A stretch of 64,000 bases of DNA from Todiramphus chloris collaris (taxonomy: Eukaryota; Chordata; Aves; Coraciiformes; Alcedinidae): assembly GCA_025345505.1 (NCBI GenBank), contig JANVCC010000261.1, positions 4,970,929-5,034,928 on the forward strand, read 5' to 3'. Every line of letters starts with the position of its first letter. The first letter of the stretch is position 1. This document shows, piece after piece, positions 38,894 to 51,398 of the stretch. The position numbers were made by a program, and so were the translations under genes. The notes below the pieces were generated by a model. It did no database searches. It was not told where the DNA came from and saw only the letters and a list, made by a program, of their open reading frames with translations.

Positions 38894-39625
38894 CTAAAGA
38901 CAATGATTATAAATAGTCTCCTGAGATAAGTGACATTCAGAGTCAATAAAACTCCCCCTTACTGTGAGCTGTGAGGACGGTGGGATACTTCTAGTCCCAC
39001 CACACACTCCATTGGCTAGTATTTTCCTGGCAGCAGAAACCACTGTTGTTATTTCCACTCTCCAGTGGTCTGTTATGGATGAAATAAATAGGACCAAAGG
39101 GCATATTCTGCTGAAAGCATTTTGGGGTACAGCCCTAGGGAAATGAGGAACAGAAGTTCTCAATAACTTGAAACAAAGAGGTTGAACTAAAAATAACTGG
39201 AAAGATGCCTATTGTCTTCAATAGGAAGATTCAGCTGCTAAAAATAAATTGGTTGATCAATCAAAAACGTTCTGTCTTTCCCATTTAAAAACTCTTTTTC
39301 CAGTGGGCTCCAACAGGCCCCTCTGTCTGGATAAGTAGGGAATGGGCCTGCAGGGCATACTGGAGAGCACAGCTGTCCCATAGCCCCTGAGCTGCCCACT
39401 GTGCCAGACAGGCTGCGAGACAGCTCGCTCCTGAAGGCATCCCGAGTTCTGGCCTTGATAGTTTTCCAGAGCTTGCTACTGTCTAACCATGAAGCTGTCC
39501 TCACTTGGATCTGGGGATTTTTTTGGTAATGAAATAGTTGAGAGGGACAGAAAATACGTGGTGCTGCATATTGTTTTCAAGAGAGAAAGGCTGAGATGAA
39601 GCAGGCGGATGGAGAGGGTACCCAC
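38894..39625 (-). other. DTNA: DTNA intron
   Basis: A short intron bounded by donor GTGGGT at 39625 and the acceptor at 38894. Nothing else seen in it. Confidence 0.8.
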
Positions 39626-39794
39626 ATGTCGCTGCGGAGGGAGGCGGTGGCAGCAGGGCTGTGGATGTACCCCGGCTTCCGGGCATGGATCTGTGCCAGG
39701 AAAGCCTTCTCAGACGTCGGGGATGGAACGAGGTCATCGAAATGAGTCCGTCCAAATTCAGAGTCCACATTGCTTTCTGTCTCGCTGCCCACTT
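39626..39794 (-). CDS. DTNA: DTNA exon: conserved acidic/Ser region before the tail
   Basis: A 169-base exon, acceptor TTGCTTCACAG above 39794 and donor GTGGGT below 39626. Two bases complete the Glu codon, 55 codons follow, and two bases of the Met codon close it. The peptide starts VGSETESNVDSEFGRTHFDD, continues LVPSPTSEKAFLAQIHARKP, and ends GYIHSPAATASLRSD. The first 45 or so residues are essentially identical to mammalian DTNA. The last dozen (SPAATASLRSD) are lineage-variable. The exon is rich in Ser/Thr-Glu acidic sites and has no membrane segment. Confidence 0.97.
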
Positions 39795-40170
39795 CTGTGA
39801 AGCAAAAGGTGACACACGGTTCCATTTCACTTTCACAAGAGCCAGCGTACTCGCCTACCTCTCTAAGCCTTTCTCCACCTTTCCACTTCAAATGCCACCT
39901 CCTCATAAAGAATAACAGTATATTATTCTATGTATATCTGCAGAGCTAATAGTTTTCTTCTTGGGGGGGGACAGAATAGTGAAGCTTTTGCTAATCTCAG
40001 TTATCAGGTAGGATATTTTTATACTACAGACTGCATTTTACACAGGTCTAAAAGCTTTGAAGACACACTACACTGCTTTTTTGTTGGCACGTGTTTTCCT
40101 ACCTCCCATGTTTTCAAATGTATGTGAAATGACAGTGTGGTGACTGCCCATCCTTGTCAGCCTCACTCAC
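39795..40170 (-). other. DTNA: DTNA intron
   Basis: Short intron, donor GTGAGT at 40170. If this donor is bypassed, the frame stops after Ser-Gly-Glu. That could end a shorter protein lacking the tyrosine tail, as alpha-dystrobrevin-2 isoforms do. That link is inference. Confidence 0.7.
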
Positions 40171-40260
40171 CAGAATTTAGTTCTTTTACCAGAGAAGACA
40201 TGGTGTTGGTGATTGAATCTGCTGCCACCAGCAAATCATTTCTTAAGTTCCGTCTTGCAC
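40171..40260 (-). CDS. DTNA: DTNA exon: [19 protein letters not shown] segment
   Basis: A 90-base exon, acceptor CTTGCTTCAG above 40260 and donor GTGAGT below 40171. Two bases complete a Ser codon, 29 codons follow ([20 protein letters not shown] and SSLVKELNS), and one base opens a Glu codon. The match to vertebrate dystrobrevin is nearly perfect. The segment lies between the Ser/Pro linker and the acidic region, with predicted helical character ([20 protein letters not shown]). Confidence 0.97.
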
Positions 40261-43066
40261 CTGAAGCAAGAGACAGACAAAGCACAGTGTTACTTTTCCT
40301 CACAAGACATATGTTTTCCTGATGAAAGCAGTTTTACCCCCGTTGAAAGCTGCCATTGTGATAATTCAGGGTATCAAAATCCTTACGAGGGACACGTGCA
40401 GAAGAGGTCTCTGCAGAATGGCATCATTTACTTGTGCTGTATGCAAGAGCAGAAGCCTACCCTCATGCTTCATTTAATCACAAAGCCAGATATGTGGAGA
40501 TTATTCATTGCCATCAAGCTTGCATTTGTGTGGTGACACCAGCAGACCAGGCCTGGAAGATTAAATCCAGCATGAACTCATTTGCAATGTCTGTGGGGGA
40601 AGAGGGAAGAAATGAAGTGTTTTCTCCAAGTTCCCACAGCTCTGTTTAATGACACCATTATTGCCAGGTATTTGCCAGATAATTATGGCAAATGTTGAAG
40701 AAACACACTTGACCTCATCAAGCCTGATATGGATTTTTCTTCTCCCTCTCAGCCTCTCCAGTAGCTCAAGGACTTTCTTGTATATTCCATAATTTACTGT
40801 CTCTCTTTCTCTGTCTTTTTTTTTTTTTAATAAAGGAAGCACTATTGCCTCTCTAAACAGCCCCAGGCTGCTTTTAAACTCTTTCTAATAATGGATCTAG
40901 AAGTGCTTCCCTGCTGAACCTGGCAATATTCCCTTAACCATCAATCATGAAAGATTCTTGCGCGCTACATGAAATCTCCTTCCCTAGGAGCTGGCTGTGG
41001 GTAACGTGTGCTTAACTCCCCCAAATCCCAAACACAGCTCCTATTGTTGCCAAATAATCAATATATCCCACCGAATCTCTAATCTTCCAGACTGGATTAT
41101 TCACAGAAACTGGCTGTAAATTTTTTAGAACTGGTTGAATGTAAACCAATACATTTTAAAAAGTTCCCCAACCACTGAAGAGGTTTAGGGTTTTTTTTTT
41201 TTTTTTTCATATATCCATTAGCAAATGGTTACTGGAATGTAAATTAAAGTAGTTAATCTCGGTTACAGACAACCACTGACAGCCACTCCCTCTCAAAAGT
41301 CTTCTCAATTTTGTATCTCTAAACTACTGCAAGCACCAAGAAAGAGGGTTAAAAACCCCCAACAAACTGTGCTCTACCCACAGCTTGTCTGCATTGTGCA
41401 CAGAGGCAGATCTCTTGGTGCAGCACAGAAAGGAGCCTTAAAACCCCAGCCCACTCCCCCTCACAAAGCTGGATGTCGAGATGTGACAATGGCTGGCTTC
41501 AAGTTCCCCAGGTTTGACCTTCCCATCTAAAGAATGTGGGAAATCATGACATAAAGCTAGAGATTTAGCAAATGCACCAGTTGTTAAAATGTGATGGCTT
41601 AGGTTTTTATTTTGTTTTTCTTTCTTTTTTTTTTTCTTAAACAGAAGACATTTATCTACTTAAAAACTATTTGCCTGAGGCAGCCTTAGTATTATTAATG
41701 GATATTTTATTGTGGCCACTGCATTATTTCTTTTACTTTTAGTTGTGGAAGAAACTGTTCTGCAACACAATAGGGGTTCATGATCCATATTTTTGCCTGT
41801 CTTGACTTTTTTTCACAGCAGAAATAAGAAAAATATGTCTTGCCTGTTTCTTTTGCCACAGAAAATGAGATACCTAGCAACTGTTATCCTGGGAGTAGGA
41901 ATTATGCCCATGTTGACCACATGAACTGACTAGCACTTTAGTAGAAGGTTCTTGATTGCATTATAGATTCAACCTTATCTTAAGATACACACACAGACAC
42001 AACTCCCATGAAAATCAAGGGGAAGGGTGCATGAGAGTGCTGAACTGGGCTCTTGAGAACAAACACACTCTCACTGTAGAAGAGGAACTCCAGAGTTCCA
42101 CTTACATTTAATATGTTCTAGGGAAACAAGGAAGAAAAATACTCAGAGGTATTGCAGGGATGTAAATATAATCCTTCTATAAGAAGATTAGAAAAAAGAA
42201 GGGATATTTCTTAATTTAGATGGCATAGACTATTTACTTTCTTCAGTATTCAACATAATCATTTAATCTGTGGCCTTAGAAATTCAAACCAGTTTAAAAT
42301 TTATTGCTAATTGCTGAAAGAGAGGAGCGGGTAGTAAGAAACACAGTGCAGCCTACAGCAGTTTTCTGGAAATGCAAAGGGTTCACCTAGACTTCCAGGC
42401 TCAGTTCCTGTCTAGTCTAGCTGGACCCTTCTTAGAGGTTCAAGGCAAAAGGACAAGGAACACAGTCACAAATTGCATCACGGGATGTTCCAGTCAGATA
42501 CAAGGACAAAAACTGTACACAGTAAGCACGGTCAAACACTGGAACAGACACTGTGGAAAATGCGTGTCAGGAGCCATCCAGAACAAAACTGGCTAAGGTC
42601 CTGAATGGTCTGATCTCGCTCTGAAGCCCTCTTTCTTGGAGCATGAGGACATGGTGACTTACAAGAACCCTTTCCACCTGAACCAACTCTACTATTGCAT
42701 CACCTAGTCGTAGCAAAGTCTTTCTTTAAAACCAAACACAGTGACAACCCCTTGCTGAGGTCAATATCAATTCTTCTGGTTAACAGAGCACTTGATAACT
42801 AGTCTATCTTGCATCAAAATTCCCCCTTACCTCAAAATTCATTATTTGGCATCATTGTCCAGTGTCTACCTGCTTGCTTTGACAGCATGGCCTGATGGCT
42901 GAGCAAGTTGATTTTCAATGGCAAAACACAGATGCTGCAGATTTTGTGTTGTTGTTTTGTTTCATTGCATGCAACTCAGAAGCTCAAGTTCATTTAATCA
43001 TTAACCATAGGAAATAACATTCCTTTGGTCTCCGAGTACCACAGGCAAGCTGCTAATGAGACTTAC
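40261..43066 (-). other. DTNA: DTNA intron containing a CR1 copy
   Basis: Contains poly-T runs at about 40818-40830 and 41191-41207, plus a CR1 fragment near 42.4-42.7 kb. No other exon seen. Confidence 0.7.
42390..42690 (+). mobile_element. CR1 LINE fragment (diverged)
   Basis: The block reads like the CR1 3' half: GGACAAGGAACACAGTCACA, then a CACTGGAACAGACACTGTGG word corresponding to the CR1 'GCACTGGAACAGGCTGCCCAG' region. It lacks the final CATTCTATGA tail. It is inserted in plus orientation, antisense to DTNA, within an intron. Confidence 0.65.
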
Positions 43067-43226
43067 TTTGTGCAAAGGCTTCCTGCACATCTCCTCCCAC
43101 CCCGGTCAGAGAGTCCTGAGGTGCGTGGGTTGGGGTGGAGCAGGCAGAGGCAGACCTGATGGGCATTGGAATCGGCCGGCTGATAGTGTGGCTGGGTGAG
43201 GAACGTGGGGAGCCTGCCCCTTGGGT
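43067..43226 (-). CDS. DTNA: DTNA exon: Ser/Pro-rich linker
   Basis: A 160-base exon, acceptor TTGCTTTGCAG above 43226 and donor GTAAGT below 43067. It has 53 full codons plus one base. The peptide runs [53 protein letters not shown]. The [15 protein letters not shown] wording is that of DTNA, not the paralogue DTNB, which supports the gene assignment. The segment is a flexible phosphorylatable linker between the coiled coils and the C-terminal region. It can be entered either directly from the coiled-coil exon or through the microexon at 47231. Confidence 0.97.
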
Positions 43227-46200
43227 CTGCAAAGCAATCACAAGGCGTTAAACAGGTCTTTGCAAGAGCCCTCACCTGCTGCCCTTGCCACCCATCCCTT
43301 CACTGGAAGGCACCATGCTGTTTGTAGCTCAGTTGGGTGATGTTAATTTTGCTAAGAGGAGTTAGTTGTTAGAGTCTAGCAATGCTGCTGTGTAGAAAAA
43401 CAGTAAGTAGGAAAATATGAGTCAAGACCCGACTTCCTTTAAGCATGGGAAAATGTCAGGCAGCTACATTACCAAAAACCCCAAGTTAATAAACACCAAA
43501 GCACAGACCTTCTCTCTGCCCCCTTCCCTTGACAAAGCATAACCCATGCAGGCTGTGTGAGGAGGGAGAGGTGGCACCAGGGTGGCTTTCAGCCTGGGCA
43601 AGGGACTGAACAGCCCCTTTCACCGGGTCGCATCCCTGCCCCCGCCTCCTGCTAGGAGAAGTTCATGGTACACACAACCTCTCAGCCACATAAAGTCTGA
43701 CACTCGCAGTAAATAACACAGCTCTCTGCTTTTTATTCCGAGCTAGAAAACTATTTTAAGCCGCTATTAAATCATTCACTGTTAAATTGTTCGGGCCACA
43801 GGACATACTCAGGCGCTCCCAAAACACCGTGGGGACAGGGTAATATAAATTCCTGCTATGCCTTCAGCTGCTGGAAGTGAAAATGTTTTAACACCAGTCA
43901 TATAAAATGTCACGCTGTTAGCACCTCGCGGTTAGTGTCACTCAGCTGAAATTCAAGCAGACTTTACAAACCAGTCATTTTTACAAACACAGCTGGGTGA
44001 GTGGTACCAAGAGACATCGTGCCCTTTTCATCCACTGTTTCAGAACCACTGGGAACGTGTATCCACAGAAGGAAAAACAACTGGCGGAGCCTACACCAAA
44101 CTGCACGTGGCTTCGGACTGAAAACCCGTGTTGTTGTAGATGCCAAGGATGGAGGTGGCTCGAGCGCGGTTAAAGGGGATCCACAACACGTGCCCTGGGT
44201 TATTTACAGAGAACAGTAACCTGAGGGCTGGGGTTTGCCTCAGCTTGGCTTTATTTTGAGAATTCAGGAGGATTTCCTAATTCTTCCCATGGCGTTTCTT
44301 TTGACTCCTGTAGTGGTTGCCACTGCAGCCCTGATACGGCTTGGCAAATATGTTCTAAAAAAGATAACAGCAGCCCACTGCAGAAGGAGTGCAGCATTGC
44401 CCTTGAGATTTTTATAAATTCCTGCCCTGGACCATCAATAATGTATCACAATACTAAGCTGTTTGTTCTTTTCTCCTATCACCCCTTTCTAAGAGACATT
44501 AGCACCAGAGAGACATCAAGGGCAAATTAGGTTTATGAGGAATAAGCACATTACTGATGGGAGAATGGAGGATTTAATACTTATAATTTCTTTAATGATT
44601 GGTTTTAGAACATTTAAATGATGGATGAAAGGGAAGCTGAATATATAAAGGCCAGATGCTCTCCTGTTTCTGGAATCATCTGAACCCACTGCAGTGGAAA
44701 TGCAGATCTCTAGTCCTCCAGAGGCAGGGCACTGAGCAACCTGGAGATGCTCCAAGGTCCTTGGAGGTTGCACCCCCTGCACATCAGGCAGGGGATGTGG
44801 GATCTCCAGCTATCTTCTTTCGTGCCTTGATGGGGCATGTTTCATCCTCTGTGAAACAAATCTGCAAAAGAATTTCTTGTTCCCAGCTCCCTCTTTTGCT
44901 TGCTCTTTTTCCTCAGCTCCTGTCTGCCTTTGATCTTGGTTCTGGGGAACAGGAACAACAGTGGGAACTTTCAGAGAAGATGAAAAAAAATGGACAAAAT
45001 TTGCTTCCTATAGTCAAGCCACATTCAAGGAATGAGCTTCAGAACAGGCATTTTATTTGCTAAAAATAACAGCTGCCTGCCAGTGCTACTTCACTGGAAT
45101 TTTCCCACAAGAGAAATCTAAAAGCTGCTGCACACCACTTCTTACCCGTGGGTCTGCGTTGCAGCTACGACTGAGATCTAATGTTTATGATAAACACTGC
45201 TCTCTTATCTGTACCTTTCAGTGTTGGAACAAGCTGTTTGGGAAGCACAGGGAGATGGCGCATTTGGAGTCCCCTGTCCAGTGAAAAACTCCTCTCTTTT
45301 TGCACTATTTGGGCAGTACCAGACAGAACTGATGAACAGCAAGTTGAAACAGGAGGATATTAGGGAATGCCTGACTTCAGAGAGGGGAACACTTCAGTTA
45401 TATTTTTTTTCCCAATCTGCAGGAATGGAGTGCTATTAGGATTGGATTCCTGCTTAGGGGTTATGGGGAGAGATGTGGTTTTCACAGGCTGGAGCCAATG
45501 GTCTGAAACCTGCTATGATAATCAGCAGTGACTTCTTGGTAATCTCAGGAGAGAAACTGAGCACCAAATTGGTTCCAAACTTCATCGGCTCCACCAGCTG
45601 AGGACTAAGGCAGGAAAGGGGAGCTACCAGAGCCACCATGGATATGTGGATGGCTTCAGCTTTACGTTGTACTTGGCCACAGCCATCAATGTTCTCATGC
45701 CTTCTAGGAAAACTTCTATATATTGTATTTAATTTGCCATCCCTATTCAGCCTGCGATGGGTTTTCAGTTAACCCTCGCTAGACAGGGACAGATTTCCCA
45801 CTATCAAATGTCATTCATGCTTAGGATAAAATGCTTGACATGAAAAGTGGCTTTACCAGAGCTTTAGCCCCTTGCTCCCTCTGCCGGAACTGAACTGGGA
45901 TGACATGGGGAAAGCCTGCCTGTGGCAGCCTCATCAAATGACAGGGATGTGAAGAACTCATTATCATTGCTCAAGGAAGGGCAGGAGAGATAGAGGAAGT
46001 CCATAAGCGTTAGATGAATTGCCAGGCTGCTCATTCCAGTTGAATTCCTCCAGAAATTAATTTAATCCTGTTTCTCTCAACAGATGAAAATGGCACAGCA
46101 TAATGGGGATCACTTAATGGAAATTGAGAGTAATTCCTTTGCATCATCACCTGGTATTCAGCAAGGCTATTACTCTTGGGGGGGAGGGGAATCTTATCTC

Positions 46201-47230
46201 AGAAGAGCCTGAAAATGTGCTTTCATTTATACCGTCCAGTGAACATTTTATATGGTAGAGAAACTCCTGTCATGTTGGAAGCTTCTCTTTTGCAAATGGA
46301 ATGCTGCAATATCCAAAAGGGCAGCCTTACATGGAGGTGGTGTTTGGTCAGATTTATTTAATTTTGTGTAACAGACTGATGCTCTACAAAAATAAGCAAA
46401 AATGTTTGGTTTAAGAAGGTGAGCATTAACCTACAAACTCTGCATGCTCTGCCACAGACAGAACACATCAGACTTGTGACTGTACTTCTGCTGATGCAAG
46501 CAAGAGGAAGTGTGTTTTATTAAAATGAAACACTTATTTATTGGTCTTATAAATCAGACTGTTGTCAGAGAAGTGCTTTTTTAAAGTCTAGTATCTTTCC
46601 AAGATCCACTTCAATACTAAAAAGCTCCAAACCAGTTAAGTATTCTAAAATTTAGCATTAGTAATGTAAGTACTTTCCCTTTTTGATCTAGGTTGTAGAA
46701 GCCTTTTAGCAACTTAGAAACTACACTATTTTCCTGAAGACTCATGTGACTGCTTGGCATCAGTGCCAGCTTTAAAAGACGTACACACAATGCCCCTGAA
46801 TTTTTTCTGGCTAAAGTGCAATTTCAAACTCATTGCCCTAGCCTAGTTTAAACTGTTATGTTTTTCTTAAAGTTCCAAAATTCTCATTGCATTTTCAAAG
46901 TGCTACCCATGGTAGAAGTGTTTTTTAATTCATGTTCTAGATTGGTTTCTCTACATTTGGGAGGTGGTTTCCATATCTTATATGTTCTTATTTAGATGAG
47001 TGAGAAAAAGATCAAGACTTCTTGTAACCATGACTCACTTTCTAGAGGGCTACGATGTTTAATTGTGAAAATTGCTCCAAGATACTTGAAAATAATGTGT
47101 GAAAGAACTGCAAGGTATTAATTTTGGTCAAAAGAACATGCACACATTTCAAGCACAGGAAGTGAAATAAATCACAGGAACACAATGATATTTAGGAGTT
47201 AGTGAGGCCTCCATTAAGGAGGTAACTTAC
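43227..47230 (-). other. DTNA: DTNA intron
   Basis: A 4 kb AT-rich intron between the Ser/Pro exon and the microexon. No transposon is recognised with confidence. It carries a TGCATG hexamer close to the microexon. Confidence 0.6.
47137..47142 (-). promoter_or_regulatory. RBFOX-type TGCATG downstream of the microexon
   Basis: On the transcribed strand TGCATG lies about 89 bases downstream of the microexon donor. That is the position from which RBFOX proteins promote exon inclusion in neurons and muscle. A chance match is possible. Confidence 0.35.
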
Positions 47231-47251
47231 TACCTGTTTCAATTCTTCTTC
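47231..47251 (-). CDS. DTNA: DTNA microexon (EEELKQ, 18 or 21 bases)
   Basis: Between the coiled-coil exon and the Ser/Pro exon, the minus strand has CTCTTTTTCTTTAG followed by GAAGAAGAATTGAAACAG and then GTAGTAAGTTACC. In phase 0 it adds Glu-Glu-Glu-Leu-Lys-Gln. A matching optional EEELKQ-type insert is known at this position in dystrobrevins (EEEQKQ in DTNB). Two donors overlap: GTAGTA gives 18 bases (47234-47251), and the stronger GTAAGT gives 21 bases with an extra Val. Both keep the frame. The insert extends the charged end of the second coiled coil. It is too short to appear as an open frame and was found only through splice context. Confidence 0.8.
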
Positions 47252-48308
47252 CTAAAGAAAAAGAGGATCAGCACATGAGATTAGCCAGGATGTGAGCAAA
47301 GAACAGAAAACAAAGCCCAGTTTGGAGGACAGGGTTAAAGGTAAAGTCGAGATAGTTGAAGGCATGTGACCAGGCTGTGGTCCCACCTCTGCACACTTTG
47401 AAACACCAGTACAGGGCAGAGTGGGCAGAAAGCTATTACCATTTCCTACCCCAAATTCTTTGTCCAGGCAGTGCAACGACAATGAACCCAAGCCCAACCC
47501 AGGACACCTGTCTACCTCCAGCTCCCAAAAATCTGCTGGCTACTTGGTGGTCTCTGCTGCTCAGGTGCCACCAATTCCTGCCTTGTGACTGTGGAAGCCT
47601 TTGCCTGAGGAGATGCAAATGACATAAGGAGTTGAAACTCATCCCTTTGATGCAAACCCATGTTGCTAAATGGATTTGAGTGAAATTCCTTCTGCTTTTA
47701 TCAGAGACGTATTTTACCCAATTTATCTGGCACGGCCAGCAACAAAACCAGACCCTCATGCTATTGAGAGCACATTCTTCCAATGTGAATTTCTGGCATC
47801 ATCTGTCCAGAGGCACATGAGGTACAATATAGCTGCACTCTACAAATTTGCCATCTTATCCTGATCTATCTTAAAAATGCATGTGCTTTCTGATACCTTC
47901 ATTTTAAAGCGAGATCCTGTGCTGAGGTGTGTTTCATCTGTTGAACAAGGGCTTGTTTCTGTATTTCTGAAAATGACTGAGTGTTGGTGAGAAAACATCT
48001 CTGAGATCAGAGTGTCAGGTGTGGCTGTCCAACGGCACATCTGATAGAACTACCAACTGAACGGGCAAAGTTAAAGGAACTGGCAAAAGCAACTCTGGAC
48101 TGCAGTGATAACGGCAGGAACAACAGCATCTGAGCATCACCTGAAACCCCTGAGCTGAAAGACCAAGGCAAGAAATGGAAAGGGCAGGAAACAAAGCCAA
48201 ATTTAATGGGTGGAAATAGTCAGGCCCTGCAGAATTCTGTAGTCACATCTCCTCCCTTTCCTGCTTCACTCGCCTGTCTCCTCGGTAGTGTCAGGTAGAG
48301 CTCCTTAC
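47252..48308 (-). other. DTNA: DTNA intron
   Basis: Intron between the second coiled-coil exon and the microexon. Apart from the LTR-like fragment ending at 47504, nothing was identified. Confidence 0.7.
47370..47504 (-). mobile_element. Probable truncated LTR related to the solo LTRs
   Basis: The plus-strand end AATGAACCCAAGCCCAACCC then AGGACA (to 47504) matches the end of the LTR at 1627-2091 with only a few changes. A GGCTGTGGTCCC word at about 47373 fits the same LTR. The rest of the LTR, including the TATA block, is not recognisable. It lies in the 47252-48308 intron and reaches close to the microexon. Confidence 0.4.
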
Positions 48309-48405
48309 CTTCAGCAGTTTCATGAGGCCTTCTAACTGAACCATAAGCTCCCTCCGGCTTTCCTGCAGAGCAGACATCCTCTGTTCCAGCTCATCCTTCC
48401 GCTGT
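48309..48405 (-). CDS. DTNA: DTNA exon: second coiled coil
   Basis: A 97-base exon, acceptor TTTGTTTCTCAG above 48405 and donor GTAAGG below 48309. One base completes an Arg codon and 32 codons follow: [20 protein letters not shown] and [12 protein letters not shown]. It ends in phase 0, which suits the optional microexon. Leu/Met heptads run throughout. This is the second helix of the leucine-zipper-like region by which dystrobrevin binds the matching coiled coil of dystrophin and utrophin. Confidence 0.97.
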
Positions 48406-49936
48406 CTGAGAAACAAACAGAGCTGATCAGAGCTTACCCCTCACAGTGCCAGCACTTGGAGTCGTTTCCCCAGCTCAACCTTGAGGTGTAATGCCTATAG
48501 ACTGCAGGAGAGGAAACGAACTGTGTGAATTCAGCACAGCCCTCAGAAACCGGGCTACGTGGGAGCCACAGAGTTCCCTCACCCTGAGAATATTCATGGG
48601 ACTCATGGTGAGTAGGAAAAAGACAGACCCTTCTCCAAAGAACAAATGAGGTTCAAACAAGTTTGTGTAACATTCCCTTGTGGGAATGCTCGGGAATTGT
48701 CTTTGGATTGCTCTAGTCAGTAACCTCACTTGGTGTCAGGAGCGTGCACGTTTTCATCAGACAGTTTTATATGCCTCACAGAGTGCCACTTGCCTGTAGA
48801 TATGTAGAAGTAATTACATACTAAAATCACTCCTAGAAATGAAGAACCTAATTTGTCTTCAGATTGGAAAGCAAATGTAATTATTTGTGAATCAGAAAGG
48901 TATTTTAGTGTGGAAAACTCAATAATAAAACTTTACAGTATTTGTAAGGAAAAAAAATAGCACAACTTCCTATAGTAATTTCCTTTGGTTATGAAACAGA
49001 ACACGACAATATTACTTGTGTAAAGTGTGGCTAAGTGGCCAAAAATGTTCTTTAGTCTTCTCATGAGAGAACTGCTCCATGAGGGGAAGATATAAAATTT
49101 AATCTAGCATTGTCTCACTAGAAAGAAAATATTTACACTCTATATTCACAGGAAGTGTTTCGAATAGTTCTTACTGGATTCTCTGTCTGGCTCTCACAAC
49201 ATGAAATTCAGGACTTGTAGGAAACCTACAGGTCTGGTCCAGTAACAACAGTACTTCTACAATGTGATATACATGGCAATTAGTAAATCCATGTAGAGTG
49301 TGCTAACTAACATGCAGACACACCCATACCAATGTTTTTAGCTTGGTGGGATAACTGGAGAAATGATCCTCTAAATGTTCGGTGGCTACAAACGACATTA
49401 CTCCTCACTTCCCACGTGATGAGGAGGATCATTCTGCAGCCTGGCTTTTGCACCGTGAAGAGAACTGATCCCCCCTTAGAGTTCAACACATGGGGATATT
49501 TCCAAAAATTAGCATCTAATTCTGGCTGTACTTGCGTGCAGCTCTGTATTTACTTTAGCATAACCGAGGAGTCTTTGTAGAAGCATTTGTTCTGACAGAA
49601 CAATATTTTTCCCCATGTAATTAATGGCATTTGGACAGGGCTGTGGGGACCTATTCCAAATGGCCTGAGGGCCTAACTCTGCAAATGCTGCTGCACGTGC
49701 TTAATTTAATGTAGATGAGTAATATGTGAGATTCCTCACGCATACTGTTTAAAGCATAAGCTTAATTATTTCTAGGACTACAGCCTGCACTGAAATTGAA
49801 TTAAAAATATACATTGTGTTATTTACTTGAAGAAGCCCCCAGAACAGTAAGCCAGGCTTATCTCTTACTACTTCTCTTCCTGAGAAGGACTGGCTGGCCC
49901 GAGTCACAGTCAGAGGTTTTACCACTGTGGACTTAC
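48406..49936 (-). other. DTNA: DTNA intron
   Basis: No exon or recognisable repeat seen. Confidence 0.7.
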
Positions 49937-50050
49937 CTCAGGAGTCGGAGCTCTGCGAGGAGGGTGGGATTTTGCTGTGCCTTCTCTGGTGTGGGCTGAG
50001 ACGCTTGCTCATGTTCGAGTCGCAGCCTCTGGATCTCCTGCAGGATTTCT
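49937..50050 (-). CDS. DTNA: DTNA exon: first coiled coil, second part
   Basis: A 114-base exon, acceptor TCCTCCCCAAG above 50050 and donor GTAAGT below 49937. One base completes Arg, 37 codons follow, and two bases of Arg close it. The peptide is [20 protein letters not shown] and [17 protein letters not shown], matching vertebrate DTNA almost residue for residue. The [14 protein letters not shown] stretch breaks the helix between the two coiled coils. The region is part of the dystrophin-binding surface. Confidence 0.97.
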
Positions 50051-51398
50051 CTTGGGGAGGAGAATAAGCAGGAGACTGCAAGTGAGTAATTTTCCACAAA
50101 ACCAGCTCACTGGACATGGCAAGAGGAGAAGTAGTATGATTTTATGTAGCTCGTCATCAATGTAGATACAATGAGTGGGCTCCAACCAACAAAAGAAGCC
50201 CTCAGCAGGAGGGCTCTGGGTATTTTTTAAATAAGCTTTTAGGATTTCACCATAAAGGGAAATATTTCTTCAAGACCCCCCCCCAGATCAGATTTAGACA
50301 TGAAACAGCTCTATACTTATTTAAATTGCTCCCTTCTAATTCCTTCCCATGAACATTTCCAGCACCACATGAATTTAAAAAACCCCAAAATAACCTTTCT
50401 GGCCTTTTCTGAGTATCACAGAAAATATTTAGCACTGAAAAATATACTTTTAGTGTAAGGAGAGATGTGAGAGCGGTCAGCAATTCACAGAGAAGCACTT
50501 TAACAGGACTTGTTACAACTGGCTTGGCAGCACTGGAGTGCTGTCAAAAGGCTAATACAAAGCTTCAGAGCAGAAGGTTGAAACCTCAGTGAATGTTGCC
50601 TCTTCTTCCCAACGTGCTGGATAGCAGGCGGTCAGGAGGCAGCCTCCAACTCTGAGAGACAAATCGAGACTGGAGCTGGTGGCTCATTACACGGTGACAG
50701 AAGGCAGTGCAGAGTTGGGAACAGGAAACCATCTGGTCTGGGCTGGCCTCTATTATACAGTCCGGCAGTAAAAGCAGAGCTCTGCTGCCATACATTTTGT
50801 GGCATCAGGCAGCCTGGTAGCCAGGGCCAGATCCTCTGCTGCTCACAAACGGGCATCGCTCCTGTCTGAGGCCAGCTGGCCTACTTCTGGATGTGCTCGC
50901 TCCGTCTCGGTCACATCTGGACTCAGTGCCTCATTTCATCAGCAGCCTAACTTGCTGCTAACCTTTCTGTAAACCTTTCCCAGGCAGACTGTTCTGGAGA
51001 GCTTTAATCATCTTTTTCACTAATAAAAGCAGGGGAGCATGACATTACTCGTGTGACTGATCCTTTTATCATTTCACAGTATAGTGCTACAGAGGATCCA
51101 ACTCAAGGTTAATCTGGTTTGGAAACAGGACAGGCTTATTTTTTTTAAACTCTTAACAAACAGCAGCTGCAAACAGTAAAGTATCAGTGATTGTATCACA
51201 TCATTGAGCAGTGCACATTAAAACACGGGGTGGCTATGGATTTCAGAGCCTTTGTCATATTCTGTGGATCTTTTTGTGTAGAGGGAGGTAAACCCAGATG
51301 CATAAGCACTTTGCACAGAAGTAGGTGGTAAAAAACGTTAAGAAACAGACAGACATAATGTATAAGACTGAAAAAAAAGGTACTTTGTGGATGCTCAC
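50051..51398 (-). other. DTNA: DTNA intron
   Basis: No exon or recognised repeat. Confidence 0.7.
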
